A stretch of DNA of 59,584 bases from Phenylobacterium sp. (lineage in GTDB: Bacteria > Pseudomonadota > Alphaproteobacteria > Caulobacterales > Caulobacteraceae): the NCBI RefSeq assembly GCF_030693405.1, contig NZ_JAUYAW010000024.1:1-59584 (forward strand), written 5' to 3'. Below are positions 53,506-59,584 of the stretch, piece after piece. Numbering within the stretch: position 1 is the first letter of the stretch; the number at the start of each line of letters is the position of its first letter. Below the pieces are notes generated by a model, which made no database searches, was not told the DNA's origin, and saw nothing but the letters and a program-made list of their open reading frames with translations. Made by a program: the position numbers and the translations under genes.

Positions 53506-54138
53506 TCAGGCGGCGATGATCATGCGCACCGGCGTCGGATTGAAGCCGTTGCAGGGGTTGTTGATCTGCGGGCAGTTGGAGACCACCGCCACTAGATCCA
53601 TCTCAGCGCGGATGTCCACAAAGAGACCCGGGGCCGAAATGCCGTCCACGATGCCGAGCGCGCCGTCGGCCTCAACGGGTACATTCATGAACCAGTTGAT
53701 GTTGGAGACCATGTCGCGCTTGCCCCGCCCGTGGCGGGCGTTGGCCTGCAGAAAGTTCTCGACGCAGGCGTGCTGGCCCTTGGTGTGATGGCCATAGCGC
53801 AGGGTGTTGCTCTCACAGGAACAGGCTCCGCCGATAGTGTCGTGATAGGCCACCGAGGTGCCCAGCACCGTGGCCATCGGGTTTCCTTCGTTGGACAAGA
53901 GCACCGAGCCCGTCCGCAGGAAGATGTTGCCCTGGGCGGCGATGGTGTCCTGGGCGCTGTAGCGCTCGGCGTCGTCGGCGAGCGCGTACATCAGGAAGTC
54001 CACCGCCTGGTTTCCCTCCAGGTCGATGATTCGCAGGACCTCGCCCTTGCGCACCACATGGTCCCAGGGGGCCAGGGCCGGCACGATCTCGTCATGCAGC
54101 ACAGGACCAGGCAGTCCGGCCAGAGCAGTGTCGGTCAT
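53506..54138 (-). CDS. DUF1989 protein, urea-carboxylase-associated 1 / carboxyguanidine deiminase subunit
   Basis: A 210-residue DUF1989 protein. Conserved Cys/His-rich blocks are GGACSCESNTLRYGHHTKGQH (partly quoted) near residue 104 and NCPQINNPCNGFNPTPVR near the C terminus, likely metal-binding. Proteins of this pair (UCA1 and UCA2) have been shown elsewhere to form the two-subunit carboxyguanidine deiminase that turns carboxyguanidine into allophanate. It lies between the second DUF1989 gene and the carboxylase, with 14 bases to each, in the same operon. Confidence 0.9.
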   Translation of the reverse strand: MTDTALAGLPGPVLHDEIVPALAPWDHVVRKGEVLRIIDLEGNQAVDFLMYALADDAERYSAQDTIAAQGNIFLRTGSVLLSNEGNPMATVLGTSVAYHDTIGGACSCESNTLRYGHHTKGQHACVENFLQANARHGRGKRDMVSNINWFMNVPVEADGALGIVDGISAPGLFVDIRAEMDLVAVVSNCPQINNPCNGFNPTPVRMIIAA

Positions 54139-54152
54139 GGCGGAGGCCCCTC

Positions 54153-54983
54153 TTAGCGACGGAAATAGTCTTCGACGTTCAGGAAGGCCCGCAGGCCCTC
54201 CGGCGTCGCATTGCGGATGGGATCGTCCTGCGCTGTCACCGGCCCGCGCCAGGCGCTGACCCGCAGCGGGGTGACGCTGTAGCCAGGGCGGGGGTCGCGA
54301 ACATGCGGGCAGTTGGCCAACACCACGATGACGTCCATCTCCGCTCTCAAGGTCAGGCTGCGACCGGGCGGATAGGGACCGACGTGGGTCTCCACTCCGC
54401 CATCGGCGTCGATCTTCACGCCCTTGAACCAGTTGATGCAGGGGTGAATGTCCTTCCGCCCCAGGCCGAACTTGGCGAGCGCCAGCGAGAAGCGGTCCCG
54501 CGCATTGGGGTGCGGTCCCCAGTTGTCGCCGGTCCCGTACTGCCGGGCGTTGGACGCCGCATTGGACGCCCCGCAGAAGGCGTCGTGGGTTTCGGCCCCG
54601 TCCTCCAGCAGGCTCATCATGACCCGGCCCATGTCCGAGAGCAGCAGGCGGCCCTGGCCGAGATAGGCGTTCCACTGCACCTTGACCGTATCGGCCACAT
54701 TGAGCCGCTCCACGGGGTTTTCGGCGTTGAACACCAGCATGGAGGCGCAGGCGTCGCCGGCGAGGTCGACCAGGCGCAGCCGCGCGCCGCGGTTCAGGCG
54801 TTTGGCGGCGTAACCGCCAGCCCCGATCGTCTCTTCCCAGAGCATGTCGTCGGCCGCTACGCTGGCCGGCCGGTCGCGCGCCTCGCTCGGCGGCAGGGTC
54901 GGCATGGCCTCGACGCGGGTCGATCCTTGGGCGCGGGCGTGGGCCTGGGCGCTCTTGGGGTCAGCGGTGGAGGAGGCGCTCAT
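54153..54983 (-). CDS. DUF1989 protein, urea-carboxylase-associated 2 / carboxyguanidine deiminase subunit
   Basis: A 276-residue DUF1989 protein with a poorly conserved Ala/Ser-rich lead of about 45 residues. Family blocks are GAGGYAAKRLNRGARLRLVDL, HDAFCGASNAASNARQYG near residue 150, HPCINWFKGVKI near residue 180, and VLANCPHVRDPRPGYSVTPLR. It partners the 210-residue DUF1989 protein. Its ATG at 54983 overlaps the regulator stop (54980) by four bases, which ties the regulator to this operon. A longer frame reaching 55496 encodes only an Arg-rich antisense-like extension. Confidence 0.9.
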   Translation of the reverse strand: MSASSTADPKSAQAHARAQGSTRVEAMPTLPPSEARDRPASVAADDMLWEETIGAGGYAAKRLNRGARLRLVDLAGDACASMLVFNAENPVERLNVADTVKVQWNAYLGQGRLLLSDMGRVMMSLLEDGAETHDAFCGASNAASNARQYGTGDNWGPHPNARDRFSLALAKFGLGRKDIHPCINWFKGVKIDADGGVETHVGPYPPGRSLTLRAEMDVIVVLANCPHVRDPRPGYSVTPLRVSAWRGPVTAQDDPIRNATPEGLRAFLNVEDYFRR

Positions 54984-55462
54984 GCTGCGCCTCCGATCTC
55001 GGCGGTCTTGCTCCCGCGGCCATGGGCGTGCAGCGGCGGCAACAGGGCGCGGGTCGTCACCAGGCGGATCTGATGCACGCCGCGGATCCGGCGCAGCTCG
55101 TCGCAGAGCAGATGCAGGCGCTCCGAAGGTCCCTGGACCAGCAGCACTTCCAGGGACTGATCGTCCTCCAGGAAGACGTGTTGCGAGGAGATGACCTCCT
55201 TCAGGAACAAGCCTTGCGCCTGGGCGAGCGCCTGGCGCACCCGGCCGCTCTCGGCCCGGTAGATCAGGGTGATGGTGCCGGCCAGGATCGCGCCGTCGCG
55301 GCCCTCGCTGTGCTCGGCCAGTTCGTGCCGGATCAGCTCGGCGATCATCTGCGACCGGCTGGGCAGGTCGCGCTCGGCCACCATGGCGTCGAGCTGGGCC
55401 AGGAGTTCGGCCGGAAGGCTGACGCTGAGGCGCGCGAGCTGGGAAATCGGTTCCACGGTCAT
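54980..55462 (-). CDS. NikR-like ribbon-helix-helix regulator lacking the nickel site
   Basis: A 160-residue repressor with an RHH DNA-binding domain (residues 9-50; ARLSVSLPAELLAQLDAM) and an ACT-like sensor domain (57-137), the NikR architecture. Aligned without gaps to E. coli NikR ligands His76, His87, His89 and Cys95, it has Gly84, His95, Phe97 and Ser103, so the square-planar nickel site is gone. It is the first gene of the guanidine/urea operon, 17 bases downstream of a perfect operator (55479-55510). The operator's GTATTA-N16-TAATAC core has the half-site spacing of the NikR box GTATGA-N16-TCATAC. It probably senses guanidine or another pathway compound; this is inferred. Confidence 0.85.
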   Translation of the reverse strand: MTVEPISQLARLSVSLPAELLAQLDAMVAERDLPSRSQMIAELIRHELAEHSEGRDGAILAGTITLIYRAESGRVRQALAQAQGLFLKEVISSQHVFLEDDQSLEVLLVQGPSERLHLLCDELRRIRGVHQIRLVTTRALLPPLHAHGRGSKTAEIGGAA

Positions 55463-55478
55463 GGGGCGATCTTGGCTC

Positions 55479-55510
55479 CGGTATTACGTTCGTCAATTTT
55501 CGTAATACCG
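55479..55510. promoter_or_regulatory. Operator C, perfect 10-bp inverted repeat upstream of the NikR-like regulator
   Basis: CGGTATTACG-N12-CGTAATACCG, perfect arms, starting 17 bases upstream of the regulator ATG. A TTGACG -35-like element on the minus strand (55491-55496) lies in its spacer. It is the best-conserved of three copies, consistent with autoregulation. The 282-base gap to the symporter start at 55745 holds no further gene. Confidence 0.78.
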
Positions 55511-55744
55511 AATGGGTCTCCGGTCCAGGCCCCGCTCGCCGCTTGGGCGCCCGAGGACAACGGGCGCCTAGCAGACAGGCGCCGGTCGGCCGCCGCCGTC
55601 CCGCCGCACGCCGAGGCGCTGGGCGGTCTTGTCCGCCGCCCCTCGGAGGATCAACGGGGCGAGAGTCGTTGGCGCGGGGCCATAACCTCCCTAACCTGCG
55701 CTGAACCGCCGCCGTAATGCGGCCCCTAGTATCAAGAGAGTCGC

Positions 55745-57046
55745 ATGACCGATTCGCCGCCGCCGAGCCCCGATGACGAGGCGCCCGTCAAACGCACCCT
55801 GCTTCAGCGCTGGTGGTTCGACGTCGTCCTCTGGAAGCGCATCTTGCTTGCCCTGGTCCTCGGCGTCATCGCCGGCCTTCTGCTGGGCGAGCAGGCCAAT
55901 GCCATCAAGTGGGTCGGCGACCTGTTCGTGCGGCTGATCCGGATGATCGTCGTGCCCCTGGTCTTCGTCTCCATCGTCGCAGGTGTGGCGGGCATGGGCG
56001 ACCCGAGACGCCTGGGCTCCATCGGCGCCAAGACCATCTTCCTCTACCTGCTGACCACCGCCATCGCCGTGGGCGTCGGCATGACCATGGGCCTGCTGTT
56101 CGGGCCAGGCCAGGGGGTCAGCTTCACCGACGTCACTCCGGAAATGGTCGGCACGGCGCCGCCGGTCAGCGAGCAGCTGCTCGGCATCGTCCCGCTCAAC
56201 CCCATCCAGGCCCTGGCCAACGGGGACATCCTGGCGGTGATCTTCTTCTCCTTCCTGGTGGGCGCCGCGATCCTGGCGCTGGGGGAGAAGGCCGATCCGA
56301 TCCGCAAGCTGTTCGATGCGGGCGTCGATGTGGTCCTCTACATCACCCGTCTGGTGATGGAGGTGGCGCCCTTCGGCGTCTTCGCCCTGATGGCCTGGGT
56401 CATGGGGACCGCCGGCCTCGGCGTGTTCTACAATATCTTCCTGCTGGCCGCGGCGCTGCTTGTCGGCTGCCTCCTGCACATCTTCATCGTGCATGGGGGG
56501 ATGATCCGGCTGATGGCGGGCCTGCCCATGTGGCCCTTCTTCCGCGACATTCCCGATGCAGTGATGGTGGCCTTCTCCACCTCGTCCAGCGCCGCTACCC
56601 TGCCGGTCTCCATGCGGGTGGCCGAGAAGAACCTCGGCGTCAGCCATACGGTGGCTTCCACCGCCCTGCCGCTGGGCACCACGGTCTCCATGGACGGCAC
56701 GGCCCTCTATATCGGCCTGCTGGCCATGTTCACCGCGCAGGCCTTCGGCATCGAGCTGACCCTGACCCAGTATCTGCTGGCCGGTCTCACCACGATCCTG
56801 GTGTCGGTGGGCACCGCGCCCATCCCGTCGGCGTCGCTGTTCATGCTGGCCGCCGTGCTGACCACCATGGGTGTTTCGCCGGAACAGACCGCTCTGGTGG
56901 TGGGCTTTGTCCTGCCCTTCGACCGCCTGCTCGACATGACGCGGACGGTGGCCAACAACACCTCCGACCTGGCGGTGGCGGTGACGGTCGCCAAATGGGA
57001 AGGGGAGCTCGACGAGGCCTCCTATCGCGCCAAGCCGGTCGAGTGA
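55745..57046 (+). CDS. Dicarboxylate/amino acid:cation symporter
   Basis: A 433-residue DAACS-family carrier. The first hairpin is AFSTSSSAATLPVSMRV, the conserved LPLGTTVSMDGTALYIGL motif (NMDGT-type, here SMDGT) follows, and the end carries FDRLLDMTRTVANNTSDLAVAV. This is closer to GltP/DctA than the symporter at 38646, so C4-dicarboxylates, glutamate or aspartate are likely substrates. The first 30 residues are cytosolic and charged. It stands alone, read away from the guanidine operon; operator C is 235 bases upstream and is probably not its own. Confidence 0.9.
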   Translation: MTDSPPPSPDDEAPVKRTLLQRWWFDVVLWKRILLALVLGVIAGLLLGEQANAIKWVGDLFVRLIRMIVVPLVFVSIVAGVAGMGDPRRLGSIGAKTIFLYLLTTAIAVGVGMTMGLLFGPGQGVSFTDVTPEMVGTAPPVSEQLLGIVPLNPIQALANGDILAVIFFSFLVGAAILALGEKADPIRKLFDAGVDVVLYITRLVMEVAPFGVFALMAWVMGTAGLGVFYNIFLLAAALLVGCLLHIFIVHGGMIRLMAGLPMWPFFRDIPDAVMVAFSTSSSAATLPVSMRVAEKNLGVSHTVASTALPLGTTVSMDGTALYIGLLAMFTAQAFGIELTLTQYLLAGLTTILVSVGTAPIPSASLFMLAAVLTTMGVSPEQTALVVGFVLPFDRLLDMTRTVANNTSDLAVAVTVAKWEGELDEASYRAKPVE

Positions 57047-57102
57047 GGATAAAGCGCGGCCAGGGGTTGCGGCTGAGGGCCTCATGCCCGACCTAAACGC
57101 CC

Positions 57103-58356
57103 ATGCCCGCTGTCACGCCTGAACTCTTCCTGCTCGTCACGGGCGTTCTTCTGCTGACGACGGTGTTGGCGGGCACCCTGTCCAGCCGCTTCGGGGTGCC
57201 GGCCCTGATCGGCTTCCTGGCGCTCGGCATGCTGGCCGGATCCGATGGTCCCGGCGGCATCGGCTTCGCCGACTATCAGGTCGCCCAGACCATCGGCGTG
57301 GCCTGCCTGATCTTCATTCTGTTCTCCGGGGGGCTCGACACCCCCTGGAAGGCGGTGCGTCCGGTCCTGTCGCCGGCCCTGATCCTCGCCACGGTGGGGG
57401 TGGTCATCAGCGCGGGCATTGTCAGCCTGACAGCCATCCTGCTTCTGGACTTCAGCCTGCTGCAGGGCTTCCTGCTGGGCAGCGTGGTGGCCTCCACCGA
57501 CGCCGCCGCGGTCTTCGCCGTCCTGCGCAATCAGGAGACCCGGATTCGCGAGGATGTCCTGGCCCTCATCGAGCTGGAGAGTGGCTCCAACGACCCCATG
57601 GCCATCTTCCTGGTGGGTGTGGCCCTGGCCATGATCGCGGTCCCCTCGACGCCCCTGCTGAGCTTCGTCCCGGACTTCCTGATGCAGATGGTCCTGGGCG
57701 CCGCCATCGGCCTGGCCGTGGGCTACGCCTTCACCGTGGTGCTGACCCGCGCCAAGCTGCGCCAGGGGGGCCTGTTCCTGGTGGTCTCGGTGGCCGCGGC
57801 CCTGCTGGCCTTCGGCCTGGCCGGCGTCCTGACAGGCAGCGGATTCCTCGCCGCCTATGTGGCCGGGGTGCTCGCCGGCAATCGGGACTATCCCGGCCGC
57901 CGGGCCGTGTCACAGTTCCAGGATGGCCTGGCCTGGCTGGCCCAGGTCGTCATGTTCCTGACGCTGGGCCTGGTGGTCTTTCCGCACCAGCTGCCGGCCG
58001 TCGCTTTCGAGGGCCTCGCCATCACCGCGGTCCTGATGCTGATCGCCAGACCCGCCAGCGTCTTCATCAGCCTGGCGCCCTTCCGCCAGTTCGACTGGCG
58101 CGCCAAGCTGTTCGTTTCCTGGGCCGGTCTTCGCGGGGCGGTGCCCATCGTGCTGGCCACATTCGGCATCGTCGCCGGGGTCGAAGACGCACAGGCCATG
58201 TTCAACATCGTCTTCTTCGTCGTCCTGGCCTCCAGCGTCATCCAGGGGCCGACCATCGGTCTGTTGGCCAAGCGGCTCGGCCTGGACCGCAAGGCTGCGC
58301 CCAAGCCGCAACCTGGGCCCACCCCCGCAGCTCAGGCAGAGGAGACCCACGCATGA
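57103..58356 (+). CDS. Monovalent cation:proton antiporter, NhaP2/CvrA-like, without RCK domain
   Basis: A 417-residue CPA-type antiporter with about 12-13 helices. Conserved segments are STDAAAVFAVLR near residue 130, LESGSNDPMAIFL (the Asn-Asp ion site) near 155, and FVSWAGLRGAVPIVLATFGIV near 345. E. coli CvrA/NhaP2 has about 150 more residues with a TrkA-C (RCK) domain, which is absent here; the protein ends in a Pro-rich tail. It probably exchanges K+ or Na+ for H+. Its stop overlaps the sirtuin start (ATGA). Confidence 0.9.
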   Translation: MPAVTPELFLLVTGVLLLTTVLAGTLSSRFGVPALIGFLALGMLAGSDGPGGIGFADYQVAQTIGVACLIFILFSGGLDTPWKAVRPVLSPALILATVGVVISAGIVSLTAILLLDFSLLQGFLLGSVVASTDAAAVFAVLRNQETRIREDVLALIELESGSNDPMAIFLVGVALAMIAVPSTPLLSFVPDFLMQMVLGAAIGLAVGYAFTVVLTRAKLRQGGLFLVVSVAAALLAFGLAGVLTGSGFLAAYVAGVLAGNRDYPGRRAVSQFQDGLAWLAQVVMFLTLGLVVFPHQLPAVAFEGLAITAVLMLIARPASVFISLAPFRQFDWRAKLFVSWAGLRGAVPIVLATFGIVAGVEDAQAMFNIVFFVVLASSVIQGPTIGLLAKRLGLDRKAAPKPQPGPTPAAQAEETHA

Positions 58357-59102
58357 GCCATCGCAAGGATCTGGCCCGCCTGATCGAAGGCGCGCGCAAC
58401 ATGGTGGTCTTCACCGGGGCCGGCATCTCCACGGAATCCGGCATCCCGGATTTCCGCAGCCCCGGCGGGGTCTGGAGCCAGATGAAGCCCATCTACTTCC
58501 AGGACTTCGTCGCCAGCGAGGAGAAGCGCCGGGAATCCTGGACCCGCGCCTTCGCCGGACGGGCCGGCTGGACAGGACGCGAACCCAATGCCGGCCACCA
58601 TGCGGTCGCCCGGCTGGTCGAGCAGGGCAAGGTCAGCGCGGTCATCACCCAGAATGTGGACAATCTGCACCAGACGTCTGGTGTGCCGGACGACAAGGTC
58701 ATCGAACTGCATGGCAACGCCAGCTACGCGACGTGTCTCGCCTGCGGCCTGCGCCACGAACTGCCCCAGCTGAAGCATGAGTTTGACGCCACAGGCGACA
58801 TCCCCACCTGCTACGAGTGCGGCGAGCTTGTGAAAACCGCCACCATCTCCTTCGGCCAGGCCATGCCCGAATTGCCGATGAAGCGGGCCACGGCCGCAAC
58901 CCTGTCCTGCGACCTCTTCCTGGTGCTGGGCTCGTCGCTGGTGGTCTATCCGGCGGCGGAGTTTCCCCTGCTGGCCAAACGCCGGGGAGCGGCCCTGGCC
59001 ATCCTCAACCGCGAACCCACCGACCAGGACGAGGCCGCCGACCTCGTCGTCCATGACGAGATCGGCCCGACGCTCAGCGAGATCATCCTCGGCGACAGCT
59101 GA
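58353..59102 (+). CDS. cobB: NAD-dependent protein deacylase, Sir2/CobB family
   Basis: A 249-residue sirtuin. GAGISTESGIPDFRS (residues 23-37) binds NAD; the TQNVDNLH block precedes the catalytic His120 in IELHGNASYATC. A four-Cys zinc site (Cys128, Cys131, Cys153, Cys156) is intact. It removes acetyl groups from lysines, typically on acetyl-CoA synthetase. The presence of GRAGWTGREPNAGHH in place of the Tyr-Arg desuccinylase pair favours deacetylation. It overlaps the antiporter stop by four bases. Confidence 0.95.
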   Translation: MSHRKDLARLIEGARNMVVFTGAGISTESGIPDFRSPGGVWSQMKPIYFQDFVASEEKRRESWTRAFAGRAGWTGREPNAGHHAVARLVEQGKVSAVITQNVDNLHQTSGVPDDKVIELHGNASYATCLACGLRHELPQLKHEFDATGDIPTCYECGELVKTATISFGQAMPELPMKRATAATLSCDLFLVLGSSLVVYPAAEFPLLAKRRGAALAILNREPTDQDEAADLVVHDEIGPTLSEIILGDS

Positions 59103-59111
59103 GCCGGCGGC

Positions 59112-59584
59112 TCAGGCCGCAGCACTCGGTCGCGCCTTCACCCGTTCGAACCAGGCCGGCAGATGCTTAGCTTCTGCGGGCATGGGCTGGCCGACCTGGG
59201 CGCCGAAAGCCAGGAAGCAGAACAGCAGGATGTCGGCCAGGGTGAAGCGGTCGCCGCACACATAGGTCTGGCCTTCCATCAGGCCATCGAGCCAGAGGAT
59301 CTTGTCTCGCGCGATGGCCTTCAGATCCTCGGCCGCCTCAGCGCGCACCAGCCGGAAGCGGGACTCAAACAGCGGCCGGCCCTCGGCGGCCCGGAAGCCG
59401 CTCGCCAGGGGCTCGACGATGTTCAGGTCGATACGCCGGGTCCACATGCGGGTTTCGGCCCGTTCCTCAGCCGTGGTCCCGATCAGGGCGGGCTGTGGGG
59501 CGATCTCCTCCAGATACTCGCAGATGGCGGTGATCTCGCAGATCACCGTGCCGTCCTCCAGCTCCAGGGCCGGCATCTGGCCGG
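59112..59584 (-). CDS. Glutathione S-transferase family protein, 5'-truncated by the window edge
   Basis: The C-terminal 157 residues of a GST; the start lies beyond the window. The visible part has the end of the thioredoxin-like domain (MPALELEDGTVICEITAICEYLEE, partly quoted, with the glutathione-binding Glu-Ile in place of Glu-Ser) and the helical domain with GDRFTLADILLFCFL and a PAWFERVKARPS C terminus. It is convergent with the sirtuin gene. Confidence 0.9.
   Translation of the reverse strand, partial: GQMPALELEDGTVICEITAICEYLEEIAPQPALIGTTAEERAETRMWTRRIDLNIVEPLASGFRAAEGRPLFESRFRLVRAEAAEDLKAIARDKILWLDGLMEGQTYVCGDRFTLADILLFCFLAFGAQVGQPMPAEAKHLPAWFERVKARPSAAA

Noticed and set aside
54980..55462. 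Regulator as a genuine nickel-responsive NikR
   Set aside because: Three of four ligand positions are changed, and no nickel transport or urease gene is adjacent.
55546..55568. Repeat GGCGCCC-N9-GGGCGCC upstream of the symporter as an operator
   Set aside because: The arms are G/C-only and common by chance in this composition, and no comparable copy is found near other genes.
1..59584. CRISPR array, insertion sequence or rRNA operon
   Set aside because: No spaced direct repeats, terminal inverted repeats with a transposase or rRNA-like sequences were found on reading both strands.

Overview
High-G+C chromosomal DNA from an alphaproteobacterium, most likely Caulobacterales (Caulobacter/Phenylobacterium-like). 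This is inferred from gene content: a TonB-dependent receptor, DUF2855, a DhmA-type haloalkane dehalogenase, DUF3309, an entericidin, an HWE kinase and an alphaproteobacterial GTTC-N7-GTTC LexA box. There is no rRNA, CRISPR array, prophage or recognisable insertion sequence; one tRNA-Ser(GGA) is present. Coding density is high, with many 1-4 base start/stop overlaps.

Layout. 1-6672: a sulfatase cut by the left edge, a minus-strand group (DUF2855, membrane protein, haloalkane dehalogenase, DUF1330-like protein) behind a strong promoter that carries an inverted repeat, a metallo-beta-lactamase-fold hydrolase, and an exported formylglycine-generating enzyme that could mature Cys-type sulfatases. 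6780-15728: GST-like protein, TetR regulator, FecA-like receptor, chemoreceptor, serine hydrolase, aldo/keto reductase. 15973-17621: a lower-G+C insert with the convergent pair TcmP / three-Cys-motif protein. 17955-23315: VOC protein, FAD oxidoreductase and the ybbP-ybbA / tesA cluster. 23334-25017: a lower-G+C insert with a polymorphic-toxin-like gene and a GTGA-overlapping putative immunity gene, preceded by a canonical SOS box. 25125-44061: mostly chromosomal housekeeping and accessory metabolism (MsrA, lepA, a second sulfatase, several small proteins, penicillin acylase), including a histidine kinase whose membrane sensor matches the plant ethylene-receptor domain.

44064-55510 is the most interesting region. 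It has an NitT/TauT-type ABC transporter facing a minus-strand operon with a NikR-like ribbon-helix-helix regulator, two DUF1989 proteins (carboxyguanidine-deiminase type), a urea/guanidine carboxylase and allophanate hydrolase. A 2-oxoglutarate/Fe(II) dioxygenase is divergent from the transporter. Three inverted repeats with the same geometry (TATTACG-like arms, N12 between) lie upstream of the dioxygenase, the transporter and the regulator. They therefore define a probable three-promoter regulon for guanidine or guanidino-compound use. The regulator keeps NikR spacing but lacks three of the four nickel ligands. 55745-59584: a second dicarboxylate symporter, a K+/H+-type antiporter coupled to a sirtuin, and a GST cut by the right edge.
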